DNA of 64,000 nucleotides from Frigoribacterium sp. CG_9.8 (GTDB taxonomy: Bacteria; Actinomycetota; Actinomycetes; Actinomycetales; Microbacteriaceae). The stretch lies in NCBI RefSeq assembly GCF_015751965.1, contig NZ_JADOVH010000002.1, forward strand, positions 62,001-126,000, read 5' to 3'. Each line of letters begins with the position of its first letter. Within the stretch, counting starts at the first letter, position 1. Of this stretch, positions 41,484 through 50,729 are shown in pieces. Under the pieces are notes generated by a model. That model did not search any database. It was not told where the DNA came from and saw only the letters and a list, made by a program, of their open reading frames with translations. The position numbers were made by a program, and so were the translations under genes.

Positions 41484-42554
41484 ATGTCAACCACTCTTCC
41501 CTCACCGGCCGTTCGCCCTGACGGCCGAAAGCGCGCCTTCCTCGAGGTCAACGACCTTCGCGTGCACTTCCCAACTGCAGACGGCGTCGTCAAGAGCGTC
41601 GATGGGCTGTCGTTCGAACTCGAGCGCGGTGAAATTCTGGGCATCGTCGGGGAGTCGGGATCAGGCAAATCGGTGACGAGCCTGGCGATTCTGGGCCTGC
41701 ACAAGGGCTCGAATGCCGAAGTGACCGGCGAGATCTGGCTTGACGGGCGCGAAATCATCGCTGCAACGGAAGAGGAGGTTCGCGATCTTCGCGGTAGCGA
41801 GATGGGGATGATCTTCCAGGATCCGCTCTCGTCGCTCCACCCGTTTTACACGGTCGGCGCACAGATCAGCGAGGCGTACCTCGTGCACACCAAGGTGTCG
41901 AAAAAGGAAGCACGGGCCGAGGCCATCCGCATGCTCGAAAAAGTCGGGATTCCGAATGCACCGAGCCGCTACAACGACTATCCCCACCAGTTTTCCGGTG
42001 GGATGCGGCAGCGCGCGATGATCGCGATGGCCCTGATCTGCAAACCCCGGTTGTTGATAGCGGATGAACCGACCACTGCTCTCGACGTGACGGTGCAGGC
42101 CCAGATCCTCGAGCTGATCAAGCAGCTTCACGACGAGCTGAACTCGGCCGTCATCCTGATCACGCACGACCTCGGTGTCGTCGCCGAGACCTGTGACAAG
42201 GTGCTGGTGATGTACGGCGGCCAGTGCGTCGAGACGGGCCCGGTCGACGAGATCTTCTATGCCCCGGAGATGCCGTACACCTGGGGACTGCTGCGCTCGA
42301 TGCCGCGAATGGATCGTGACCGCCAGACGCGTCTCACCCCGATTCCTGGGTCCCCGCCGTCGCTCATCAATGTTCCGAGCGGATGTGTGTTCAACACGCG
42401 CTGCCCGTTCACCGACCGGGTGGACGGCGACAAATGCCGCACCGTGCATCCGAATCTCGAGCAGGGTGCGACGCCCGGCCATGCGGTGCGGTGCCACATC
42501 CCGGCCGCACAGCGCCAGGAAATCTGGCTCACCGAGATCTCGCCAAGTCTCTAG
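41484..42554 (+). CDS. peptide ABC transporter ATPase (DppD type)
   Basis: A 356-residue ATPase. Walker [12 protein letters not shown], signature [15 protein letters not shown], Walker [13 protein letters not shown] and the H-loop [11 protein letters not shown] are present. The C-terminal oligopeptide/dipeptide extension holds a Cys cluster ([18 protein letters not shown]), the place of an Fe-S cluster in related DppD proteins. ATG 41484 has AAAAGGGC upstream; a longer frame runs into dppB. Confidence 0.95.
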   Translation: MSTTLPSPAVRPDGRKRAFLEVNDLRVHFPTADGVVKSVDGLSFELERGEILGIVGESGSGKSVTSLAILGLHKGSNAEVTGEIWLDGREIIAATEEEVRDLRGSEMGMIFQDPLSSLHPFYTVGAQISEAYLVHTKVSKKEARAEAIRMLEKVGIPNAPSRYNDYPHQFSGGMRQRAMIAMALICKPRLLIADEPTTALDVTVQAQILELIKQLHDELNSAVILITHDLGVVAETCDKVLVMYGGQCVETGPVDEIFYAPEMPYTWGLLRSMPRMDRDRQTRLTPIPGSPPSLINVPSGCVFNTRCPFTDRVDGDKCRTVHPNLEQGATPGHAVRCHIPAAQRQEIWLTEISPSL

Positions 42555-42602
42555 TCCCGCCCGATACGCTCCTTTACGTCTCGCACAGAGAGAACCCTCG
42601 CC

Positions 42603-43694
42603 GTGATCAATGAAACCACCGCAGTACCCGCACCAGCATCGACACCGCGAGGTGAGCCGCTTCTGAGCGTGCGGAACGTCTCGAAGTACTTCCCGGGAAG
42701 TCATTCAGGCCTTCTCGGGCGCCGAGGCACACCGATCAAGGCCGTCGATGGCGTGAGTTTCTCTGTGGACCAGGGCCAGACTCTCGGTCTTGTCGGGGAG
42801 TCCGGATGTGGAAAATCGACGACGGGGCGAGTCATCAGCAAGCTCCTCGAGCCGACCTCTGGAGAGATCCGCTTCAACGGGCGCGATATCGCCGGGCTCA
42901 AGCCGCGCGAGATGAAGTCGTATCGCAGCGAAATCCAGATGATCTTCCAGGACCCGTTCTCCTCGCTCAACCCGAGGCACACCATCGGAACAATCGTCGG
43001 TGCACCTTTCCGCATCCAGGGGGTGAAGACCGAACACGGTATCAAAGCCGAGGTGCAGTCCATGATGGAGCGGGTCGGGCTCAACCCCGAGCACTACAAC
43101 CGGTACCCGCACGAGTTCTCCGGTGGACAGCGCCAGCGCATCGGCATTGCGCGTGCGCTCTCTCTGCGCCCCAAGTTGATCGTCTGCGACGAGCCGGTGT
43201 CGGCCCTCGACGTCTCAGTGCAGGCGCAGGTCGTCAACCTGCTCGAGGACCTGCAGAGCGAGTTCGGTGTGGCCTTCGTCTTCATCGCGCACGATCTGTC
43301 GGTCGTCCGACACATCGCGGATCGGGTCGCGGTCATGTACCTGGGCAAGATCATGGAGATCGCCGACCGTGACACGCTCTACTCCGAGCCGCTGCATCCG
43401 TACACTCACGCGCTGATGTCTGCTGTGCCGGTTCCCGACCCTCGCAAGGAACGACGTCGGGAGCGGATCCTGCTCACCGGCGATCTGCCGAGCCCCAGCA
43501 ATCCGCCCACCGGATGTGTTTTTCATACCCGATGCCAGAAGTTCCGCGAGGAGCTCACTGACGTGCAGAAGAACCGGTGTCGCACCGAGGTTCCGGTGGT
43601 CACCGAGAATGCGCCTGGCCACGAGGTCTACTGCCACTTCCCCGCGCCACGTGCCGGACTGACAGACCTCCTGAAGACCGGTGCCGCGACCTGA
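42603..43694 (+). CDS. peptide ABC transporter ATPase (DppF type)
   Basis: A 363-residue partner ATPase. Walker [12 protein letters not shown], signature [15 protein letters not shown], Walker [14 protein letters not shown]-loop [11 protein letters not shown]. The C-terminal extension has [12 protein letters not shown] and NRCRTE. GTG start at 42603. Last gene of the five-gene operon. Confidence 0.95.
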   Translation: MINETTAVPAPASTPRGEPLLSVRNVSKYFPGSHSGLLGRRGTPIKAVDGVSFSVDQGQTLGLVGESGCGKSTTGRVISKLLEPTSGEIRFNGRDIAGLKPREMKSYRSEIQMIFQDPFSSLNPRHTIGTIVGAPFRIQGVKTEHGIKAEVQSMMERVGLNPEHYNRYPHEFSGGQRQRIGIARALSLRPKLIVCDEPVSALDVSVQAQVVNLLEDLQSEFGVAFVFIAHDLSVVRHIADRVAVMYLGKIMEIADRDTLYSEPLHPYTHALMSAVPVPDPRKERRRERILLTGDLPSPSNPPTGCVFHTRCQKFREELTDVQKNRCRTEVPVVTENAPGHEVYCHFPAPRAGLTDLLKTGAAT

Positions 43695-43744
43695 GGTGCT
43701 ACTTCGGCTCGCAGTGTTTAGGAGTATTCATTGAGCGTGATGGA

Positions 43745-44458
43745 TCACCATCCTGGGCTGAGAACCTGAAGCGCACAGAGCGCGACGAGGATCACCCCGA
43801 TGGCAACTGGCACAGTGGCGATCCGCGTTGAGACACGGGCCGCTTCGGCTGGTTGCGGTGCAGCGGGCCCCGTGGCGACCGTTGCTGCCACATCCGCACC
43901 TTCGCGAGAGAGCTCGCGTAGTTCCCAGGCATCACGCGCACGCTCGATGAGGCGTGATGTCGGCAGGGAGGGTATCGCCCGCACGTTGCGCCGTCGAACT
44001 CCGGACGCTCTCATGGATTGCTGGTCGGCGTCACGGCGGGAATAAGCCGACGCCACCGACGGGCGATCGGTGCCGATGGATGGTGCTCCCCAGCTGGTTA
44101 TTCTCCGGCCGTTATCGATATGGACGGTGAGCTGGAAACGGCTCGTCAAGTCGGTGACTCGAGCCCACGGCACCCGGTGGGTCCGAACGATATTCACAAT
44201 GGTCAACCCGGCTGGCTGCACCACGACACACGGCCGAAGGAGCAGCATGTACGCACTCCAGATTGCCAGCAGAATCCACGGGCTGGCACCCAATGCAAAG
44301 CTCACGGCACCGCGCAACACGGCATCTCCGACGAGGAATGCGAGAAACGCGCTAAGCACGACGAAGATCCAGACGCTGCTCGTCGAGCGGAGGACCATTC
44401 GATCGTCTGCCGTTGGGCTGGGCGACGCTGAGTCACCGAACCCTGCGCGTACATTCAT
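43745..44458 (-). CDS. PH domain-containing membrane protein
   Basis: A 237-residue protein with two helices near the N-terminus (about 29-55 and 58-76), a bacterial PH-like domain (PCVVVQPAGLTIVNIVRTHRVPWARVTDL...RRITSWGAPS), a basic region and a C-terminal helix (VPVAIGVILVALCALQVL). Function unknown; similar proteins are widespread in Micrococcales. The ATG has AAGGAGA upstream. It sits between the two dpp systems and shows no evident link to them. Confidence 0.82.
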   Translation of the reverse strand: MNVRAGFGDSASPSPTADDRMVLRSTSSVWIFVVLSAFLAFLVGDAVLRGAVSFALGASPWILLAIWSAYMLLLRPCVVVQPAGLTIVNIVRTHRVPWARVTDLTSRFQLTVHIDNGRRITSWGAPSIGTDRPSVASAYSRRDADQQSMRASGVRRRNVRAIPSLPTSRLIERARDAWELRELSREGADVAATVATGPAAPQPAEAARVSTRIATVPVAIGVILVALCALQVLSPGW

Positions 44459-44527
44459 TATTGCGCTGTCTCCTTCTGCAGGGCGAAGTCAGACGCCGAG
44501 GTCACAGGCCGAGATTACCCGCCGAGA

Positions 44528-46597
44528 TCACTGGCCGACCAGGAGGTTGCTCTCCGCGTGATGGCACGCGACCTGGCGTCCCAGGACCGGGCGTTCCGCA
44601 GGGTCATCTGTCTGGCAGAGAACCTTGCGATCATCCGGTAGAAGTTGATAGAGCGGGCATCTGGCCCGGAAATTACAGCCGACGATGTCGTCGGTGGGTG
44701 AGGGCAACTCGCCGGTCAACATGATGCGTTGGCGCGATTGCTCGACCTCCGGGTCGGGAATCGGCACAGCCGAGAGCAACGCCTGGGTGTACGGATGCCG
44801 CGGCTCGTTGAAGATCAGATCTGACGGTCCGTACTCCACGATCCGCCCGAGGTACATGACTGCCACGTCATCCGCGATCCGCCGCACGACGGCGAGGTCA
44901 TGCGCGACAAACAGGTACGACAACCCCATGCGCTCCTTGAGGTCCTCAAGCAGGTTGATCACTCCCGCCTGCACCGAGACATCGAGTGCGGACACTGGTT
45001 CATCAAGTACCAATATCTTCGGTTCGACGACGAGTGCGCGCGCGATGCCGATTCGTTGTCGCTGGCCGCCGGAGAATTCGTGCGGGTAGCGGCTGGCGAA
45101 GGATGGCTCGAGACCGACGAGTTCGAGAATGTTCGCGACCTTCCTCCGAATCTCTGAGCGTGGGGCGCCAAGCACCGTCAGCGGTTCACCGATGATGTCT
45201 TCGACGATCATGCGCGGATCGAGCGACGCCATCGGGTCCTGAAAGACCACCTGAATGTTGCCGCGGATCGCCCTGCGAGCCTTGTTTGTGAGCGTCGCGG
45301 TGTCGACCCCGTCGAGAAGTATCGAGCCGGACTCCGCCCCGGCGAGTTCGAGCACCTCCAGGATGGTGGTGGTCTTTCCACTGCCGGATTCGCCGACGAG
45401 CCCAAGCGTTCGCCCACGCCGTACTGTAAACGACACCCCATCGACAGCCTTTACGGTGCCGATTCGGCGGCGGAATATCGCGCCCTTGGTGAGTGGGAAC
45501 GTGCGCTTCAGATCCGTGACCTCGACCACGATATCGGGGTCGACAGTGCTCTTCTCGCTTGACGGAACCGCCGCCGGTATGGGGAATATCTCGTCCCGGC
45601 GGAGGGTCCCGGCCACGATCTCATCCGCTCGGTGGCAGGCGACATGACGCTCACCGGTAGGGGAGTGCACCTGGGCGAGCGGCGGTTCGCTCGTGCGACA
45701 GATCGCTTTAACGGCCGGGCAGCGATCGGCGAACGGGCATCCGGTCGGACGCGTGGTCAGCAGTGGTGGTCGTCCCTCGAGCGGTACCAGTCGCGTCGTA
45801 CTGGCATCGGACATATTCGGCATCGACCGAAGCAGGCCAATCGTGTACGGCATGACCGGGGTTCTGAACAGCGGGAGCACCGGCGCGTTCTCGACGATCT
45901 TGCCGGCATACATGACCGCGATACGATCGGCGTTACCGGCCACGACGCCCAGGTCGTGGGTGATCAGCACGACCGCGGCTCCCGTGATCTCCTTCGCCGT
46001 CTGGAGTAGCTCCAGGATCTGGGCCTGGATCGTCACGTCAAGTGCCGTCGTCGGTTCGTCGGCGATGATCAGCTGCGGATCGTTCGCGATCGCGATCGCG
46101 ATCATTGCCCGCTGTCTCATCCCGCCCGAGAATTCATGTGGAAAACCCTTCGCCCGCCGTTCGGCGTTGGGGATTCCGACCGTCTTCAGGAGCTCGACCG
46201 CCCGCGCTTCCGCTGACTTCTGGGTGAGTTTTGAGTCGTGGAGCCGCAATCCCTCGGCAATCTGCTGGCCGATTGTATAGACCGGGGTGAGGGCCGACAG
46301 TGGATCCTGGAAGATCATCGCGATTTCACTGCCGCGGATTTCCGAAAGCTGACGGTCATTCAGGCCGAGAAGCTCTCGCCCGTTGAATCGGATGCTTCCC
46401 TCGACGTGTGCGCTCGACGGGAGTAACCCGGCGACCGCGGTAGACGACACGCTTTTGCCCGAGCCGGACTCGCCGACGATCCCGAGGAATTCGCCCTTGT
46501 TGACGGTGTACGAGATGCCGCGAACGGCATATACCGATTTACCCTGATTGCTGAAGGTTACCGAGAGGTTGTCGACGACGAGAAGCGGCTCACTCAT
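44528..46597 (-). CDS. fused dual ATPase of peptide ABC transporter (DppD-DppF)
   Basis: A 689-residue protein holding both ATPases of importer 2. The N-terminal half has Walker [12 protein letters not shown], signature [14 protein letters not shown] and a Cys-containing tail (GCPFADRCPAVKAICRT). The C-terminal half, from about residue 315, has [25 protein letters not shown] and the tail GCNFRARCPLY. The stop of the preceding permease overlaps the start by 8 bases. ATG 46597 is used; the extension to 46660 lies inside the permease gene. Operon 1 keeps the two ATPases as separate genes. Confidence 0.94.
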   Translation of the reverse strand: MSEPLLVVDNLSVTFSNQGKSVYAVRGISYTVNKGEFLGIVGESGSGKSVSSTAVAGLLPSSAHVEGSIRFNGRELLGLNDRQLSEIRGSEIAMIFQDPLSALTPVYTIGQQIAEGLRLHDSKLTQKSAEARAVELLKTVGIPNAERRAKGFPHEFSGGMRQRAMIAIAIANDPQLIIADEPTTALDVTIQAQILELLQTAKEITGAAVVLITHDLGVVAGNADRIAVMYAGKIVENAPVLPLFRTPVMPYTIGLLRSMPNMSDASTTRLVPLEGRPPLLTTRPTGCPFADRCPAVKAICRTSEPPLAQVHSPTGERHVACHRADEIVAGTLRRDEIFPIPAAVPSSEKSTVDPDIVVEVTDLKRTFPLTKGAIFRRRIGTVKAVDGVSFTVRRGRTLGLVGESGSGKTTTILEVLELAGAESGSILLDGVDTATLTNKARRAIRGNIQVVFQDPMASLDPRMIVEDIIGEPLTVLGAPRSEIRRKVANILELVGLEPSFASRYPHEFSGGQRQRIGIARALVVEPKILVLDEPVSALDVSVQAGVINLLEDLKERMGLSYLFVAHDLAVVRRIADDVAVMYLGRIVEYGPSDLIFNEPRHPYTQALLSAVPIPDPEVEQSRQRIMLTGELPSPTDDIVGCNFRARCPLYQLLPDDRKVLCQTDDPAERPVLGRQVACHHAESNLLVGQ

Positions 46598-47513
46598 TGG
46601 TGGCTCCCGAGGTTGGGTCGATCGCATCGCGAAGCGCGTCTCCGAGAAGACTCGATGCAAGCACCGTGATTACGAGGATGGCGGCTGGGAAGACGAAGAG
46701 CCACGGTCGCGTGATCGCAGAACCGCTGCCGAGTGCGAGAAGAGTACCGAGCGAGACATCCGGCGGCTGGACGCCGAAGCCAAAGAAGCTCAGCGTTGTC
46801 TCCGCGAGGATCGCCGCTCCAATGCCAAGAGTTGCGTCGATGATGAGGAGCGATGCAACATTCGGCAGGATGTGACGCCGGATGATCGCGAATCCCGACA
46901 CGCCCATGAAGCGTGCTGCTTTTACGTATTCGCGCTCTCGGAGCGACATGGTCTGACCGCGGATAACGCGAGCGAGGACCATCCATCCGAACAGAGCGAG
47001 AAAGACAACGAGGGCGAGCCAGGAGAGCGACTTGAACAGTGGGCTCAGCAATACGAGAAGGTAGAGACTGGGAAGCACGAGTAGCAGGTCGATGAACCAC
47101 ACGATCACTCGGTCCCACATACCACCGAGATATCCGGCGGTGGCACCGACGAAGCCGGCGATGAGGGCGGCAAGGGGCCCGACGATCAGGCCGATGATGA
47201 GCGACTTCTGCAACCCGATGAGCGTCTGTGCGTAGACATCCTGTCCGATATCGTTGGTGCCAAACCAATGGCTCGCACTCGGTGGAACGCTGAAGGCAAG
47301 GCCGTCTTGGTCGAGGTAATTCCACTGGTACAGGTAGGGGCCGATGAACGCCCAGAGAATGATAAAACCAAGCACGGTCGAGCCGATCCAGGCGCGTTTC
47401 GTTGAAAAAACCCGGCGAAGGATGAGACTCGCTCGTGAGCGATTGCGGGAGTCGAGAGCCACGTCAGGTTCACTGATTTCGGTGCTCGGAAGGAGCGGCT
47501 GGAGGAGCGCCAT
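46590..47513 (-). CDS. peptide ABC transporter permease (DppC type), system 2
   Basis: A 307-residue permease. Marks are SASHWFGTNDIGQDVYAQ, the EAA loop EYVKAARFMGVSGFAIIRRHILPN and the C-terminal SLLGDALRDAIDPTSG typical of OppC/DppC. It starts 3 bases after the DppB-type gene and overlaps the ATPase gene, so the three are one operon. Confidence 0.94.
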   Translation of the reverse strand: MALLQPLLPSTEISEPDVALDSRNRSRASLILRRVFSTKRAWIGSTVLGFIILWAFIGPYLYQWNYLDQDGLAFSVPPSASHWFGTNDIGQDVYAQTLIGLQKSLIIGLIVGPLAALIAGFVGATAGYLGGMWDRVIVWFIDLLLVLPSLYLLVLLSPLFKSLSWLALVVFLALFGWMVLARVIRGQTMSLREREYVKAARFMGVSGFAIIRRHILPNVASLLIIDATLGIGAAILAETTLSFFGFGVQPPDVSLGTLLALGSGSAITRPWLFVFPAAILVITVLASSLLGDALRDAIDPTSGATNE

Positions 47514-47516
47514 TGT

Positions 47517-48500
47517 CTAAACCCTAACTCTCGGATCGAGGGCGGCATACACCACATCTGACAGCGTGCCAGCGATGAGCACGAGAATCGAAGTGAAAAG
47601 GATGGTTCCGGTCGCCGCGTTGATATCGGAATTACCGACGCTGTTGAACAGATACTCACCCATGCCATGCCAGCTGAAAACGGTCTCGGTGACACTTGCT
47701 CCGACCAGGATCAGGCCGAATGAATAGGCGAAGAATGTAGACATCGGAATGAGGGCGACCCGCACACCGTGGCGAATGATTGCTGACCCGCGCGTTCTGC
47801 CCTTGGAGCGCGCGGTGCGGATGTAGTCGGCCGACAGCACGTCGAGCATTGCGCTTCGTTGGTAGCGCGAGTAGGCGGCGACTGCGGTGACGGTGAGGGT
47901 GATCGTGGGGAGCAAGAGGTGAGCGGCCCGGTCTGCGAACAGGGTCCAGAAGCCACCTTCGAGTCCCGCGGTGTACTCACCGGTGAAGTTGATCACGTTG
48001 GTTCCGACTGCCTGGTTCAGCGTGGTCGCGATGATCATGAGCACAATTCCGATGACGAATACCGGTGTCGCGAGCACGGCGAACGACGCGTAGGTGATCA
48101 CCTGGTCGCTTGTCCGATACTGCTTCACCGCCCCCCACACTCCGAGGGCTACCCCAATCACAGCACCGAGGATCGAGCCCAGAATCAACAGGCGAAGACT
48201 GGTGCCGGCCCGCGCGGCGATGTCCGCGGTGACCTCGGTGCCGCGGGTGCTGATGCCAAGTGATCCGGTGGTCACCAACTGCGTGACCCAGGTCCACAGT
48301 CGTTCAAGAATCGGAATGTTCGGATTGGCGCCGAGCTTGTTTAGCGCCGCGTCGATCGATCCCTGCGGGATGGGCGGGTTGCGGCCGTAAAAACGTGCCC
48401 CGGGCTGAAGAGTCGCGCTGACAAGAACATAGGCGAGCATCGTCGCAAACGCACTCAAGAAAATGTAGTTGATGAGTCTTCGCGCAATAAAACCGATCAC
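47517..48500 (-). CDS. peptide ABC transporter permease (DppB type), system 2
   Basis: A 327-residue permease with the N-terminal FIARRLINYIFLSAFATMLAYVLV helix, the EAA loop DYIRTARSKGRTRGSAIIRHGVR and the SDVVYAALDPRVRV ending. GTG start at 48500, with a purine-rich GAGGAAAAGG ribosome site. It is divergent from the binding protein gene at 48799, so permeases/ATPase and receptor of system 2 are on opposite strands. Confidence 0.94.
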   Translation of the reverse strand: MIGFIARRLINYIFLSAFATMLAYVLVSATLQPGARFYGRNPPIPQGSIDAALNKLGANPNIPILERLWTWVTQLVTTGSLGISTRGTEVTADIAARAGTSLRLLILGSILGAVIGVALGVWGAVKQYRTSDQVITYASFAVLATPVFVIGIVLMIIATTLNQAVGTNVINFTGEYTAGLEGGFWTLFADRAAHLLLPTITLTVTAVAAYSRYQRSAMLDVLSADYIRTARSKGRTRGSAIIRHGVRVALIPMSTFFAYSFGLILVGASVTETVFSWHGMGEYLFNSVGNSDINAATGTILFTSILVLIAGTLSDVVYAALDPRVRV

Positions 48501-48691
48501 GCCTTTTCCTCTTTCTCATCGTTGGGAATGTGGAGTGAGATGTGAGCTGGAAATTAGTTCGTGGAAATGACTGTAACTCGCCCGCACGGTCGTTCTGTAA
48601 TCAAGCCCGAGGCGTGAACCCCACTCCGATGGGAGATTTTGATCGTCTCAAGCGGCAATGATCTGCCGGTGGTAACGATACGAGATCGAGT

Positions 48692-48721
48692 TTGTCTGGC
48701 TGCAGTGGTGCGGTCTAGAGT
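48692..48721 (+). promoter_or_regulatory. promoter of the second peptide-binding protein gene
   Basis: TTGTCT (48692-48697), 18 bases, TAGAGT (48716-48721). It uses the same TAGAGT hexamer as the first dpp promoter. The start would be near 48728, leaving a leader of about 70 bases. The rest of the roughly 300-base divergent gap shows no gene. Confidence 0.55.
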
Positions 48722-48798
48722 GAAAAAAAGTGTCACTTTTATACGCGCGTCGATTTTTCGCGGCGTGCATGATTTCGTTTCACGAAAGGCGAATCTGC

Positions 48799-50505
48799 AT
48801 GAAAACCACTATTAAGCGCGGGTTGATCCTCGCGACCGCAACACTGTCGGTATTTGCGCTCAGCGCATGCACCGGGGGCGGAAACGCTCAGCCGTCAGCA
48901 TCTTCATCGACGAGAGTAGCCGCAACCGGGTGGGAGACGGCTGACCCCGCCGCCATCAAGCAGGGTGGCTCGCTCACTCTCGCAGTTGACGCGACACCGG
49001 CGAACTGGAACTTGAACAACCTAGATTCCGGAACGGTCGATGACAACCTGCTGTCGACACTCTTCCTTCCGAGTTTCATCACCATCAAGAGTGATGGAAC
49101 CTGGGAGGCCGACAAAAACTTCGCCGAGTCGGTCAAACTCAAAAGCGATGATCCTCAGGTGGTCGAAGTCAAGATCAATCCGAAGGCGGTCTGGTCTGAC
49201 GGTACCCCGATGGGATATCAGGATTTTGCCGCGACCTGGAAGTCGCTCAATGGCGCGGAAGCCGCCTACGCGCCGGTATCCACCAACGTCTGGTCGGACA
49301 TCTCTTCCGTCGAGGCCGGCACAAACGACCAGGACGTTCTGATCACCTTCAAGAACAAGAATGCCGACTGGCCGTCCATCCTCGGGGCCATCTGGCCGCG
49401 GTGGCTCGGAGACACTCCAGAGCACTTCAATAAGTCATGGGCCACCGGCACATTTGCGGCCGACGGCACGACCCTTGTTTCGGGTGGACCGTTCATCACC
49501 TCGAAGTTCGACAGCACGGGGCAAGTTGTCTCGTTCGCACCGAACCCGAAGTGGTGGGGTGACAAACCGAAGCTCGATACGATCACCTTCAAGGCGGTCA
49601 GCAGAGCAGGTCTCGCCCAGGCCTATGCCAACAAAGAGATTGACGTACTCAACACTCAGAGCAATGCCGATAATTTTGCCACGGCGAAGAAGCGTTCCGA
49701 TGGAAAGATCCAGCGATCGCTCAGCACCACCTACCGCCACATCACCCTCAATGGCACCTCGAGTGTATTCAAGGACGTCAAGGTTCGTACCGCCTTTGCC
49801 AAGGCGCTGAACCGAACTGTGATCGCTCAATCACGGCTGTCTCCGGTTGGTTCCCCGGTAACGCTGCTCGGTAACCTGATTTACCTGCCGGGCCAGGATG
49901 GCTACGCCGATGACGCGCAGAGCGTCATCGGTTATGACACTGCCGCTGCGAAGAAGCTGCTCGAGAGCGCCGGTTACAAAGCGGGCTCGAATGGCATGTA
50001 CGCCAAGGACGGCAAGGAGCTCAGCGTGCGTTTCGTGATCCCGTCGGACAACCCGAACTCCGCAGCGGTTGCGCAGCAGGTTCAGGCACAGGAGAAGGCT
50101 GCTGGCATCGCGGTCAAGATCGACGTCGTCCCCTCGGCTGACTTCTTCACGAAGTACATCAACGTCGAGGCGCGTGACTTCGATGCGACGTTCTTCGCCT
50201 GGCAGGGCACTGCGTTCCCGATCTCGAGCGTCAAGTCGATCTTCTACCCGGCGGACTCCGGGCAGAACTTCCCGGGCGTGACGGATGCATCTCTCGGTGG
50301 CGACTTCGACAAGGCGAATGCCGAACTAGACCCGGCCAAGCGAATCATCCTCGCCAAGGCGATCGACAAAAAATTGGTCAAGCTCGCGACGACGCTTCCG
50401 CTATTTCCGGAAACCTATGTGTTCGGGGTGAAGGACGGCATCGTCAACTATGGTCCGACCCAGTTCCAGTCCGTGCAGTGGCAGAACGTCGGATACAAGC
50501 AGTAA
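48799..50505 (+). CDS. peptide-binding lipoprotein of ABC transporter, system 2
   Basis: A 568-residue family 5 binding protein. Lipobox LSAC (C23) follows a basic N-terminus and hydrophobic stretch. Blocks are VEVKINPKAVWSDGTPMGYQDFAATW, LVSGGPFITSKFDS, FAPNPKWWGDKPKLDTITFKAV, and VFKDVKVRTAFAKALNRTVIAQ. The ATG at 48799 with AAAGG upstream is taken over an extension to 48730. It lies upstream of typA, where mycobacteria carry the related lipoprotein gene lpqW. Confidence 0.94.
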   Translation: MKTTIKRGLILATATLSVFALSACTGGGNAQPSASSSTRVAATGWETADPAAIKQGGSLTLAVDATPANWNLNNLDSGTVDDNLLSTLFLPSFITIKSDGTWEADKNFAESVKLKSDDPQVVEVKINPKAVWSDGTPMGYQDFAATWKSLNGAEAAYAPVSTNVWSDISSVEAGTNDQDVLITFKNKNADWPSILGAIWPRWLGDTPEHFNKSWATGTFAADGTTLVSGGPFITSKFDSTGQVVSFAPNPKWWGDKPKLDTITFKAVSRAGLAQAYANKEIDVLNTQSNADNFATAKKRSDGKIQRSLSTTYRHITLNGTSSVFKDVKVRTAFAKALNRTVIAQSRLSPVGSPVTLLGNLIYLPGQDGYADDAQSVIGYDTAAAKKLLESAGYKAGSNGMYAKDGKELSVRFVIPSDNPNSAAVAQQVQAQEKAAGIAVKIDVVPSADFFTKYINVEARDFDATFFAWQGTAFPISSVKSIFYPADSGQNFPGVTDASLGGDFDKANAELDPAKRIILAKAIDKKLVKLATTLPLFPETYVFGVKDGIVNYGPTQFQSVQWQNVGYKQ

Positions 50506-50522
50506 CTGAATACAACCGCACC

Positions 50523-50552
50523 GTGGGCGTGAGCTATTGAGCTCGCGCCCAC
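50523..50552 (+). terminator. terminator-like hairpin after the second binding protein gene
   Basis: GTGGGCGTGAGCT and AGCTCGCGCCCAC form a 13-bp stem (one G-T pair) with loop ATTG, 17 bases after the stop. No T-run follows. Confidence 0.65.
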
Positions 50553-50567
50553 AGTCGTCTCGCGAGA

Positions 50568-50618
50568 GCGCATTTCGGTGAGTGGCGCATTCCAATGAGC
50601 AGCGCATTCCAGTGAGTA
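50568..50618 (+). repeat. 17-bp tandem repeat, three units, in the typA upstream region
   Basis: Units beginning GCGCATT at 50568, 50585 and 50602 with about 80 percent identity. The last ends 16 bases before the TAGGCT at 50635, so the array occupies the -35 and upstream region of typA. Confidence 0.8.
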
Positions 50619-50634
50619 AGCAGCAGCGACACGG

Positions 50635-50640
50635 TAGGCT
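50635..50640 (+). promoter_or_regulatory. -10 TAGGCT, probable typA promoter
   Basis: The TAGGCT hexamer lies 89 bases before the typA ATG, so this gene would have a leader of about 80 bases, unlike the leaderless genes. No good -35 is seen. Confidence 0.4.
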
Positions 50641-50729
50641 GCTTGATGCGGAGCACCGCTGTCGTGATTCTGCCGTCACTGAACGAATGTGGCCTCCCTC
50701 CTTCTCGAGACAAATCTGGACGTATACCT

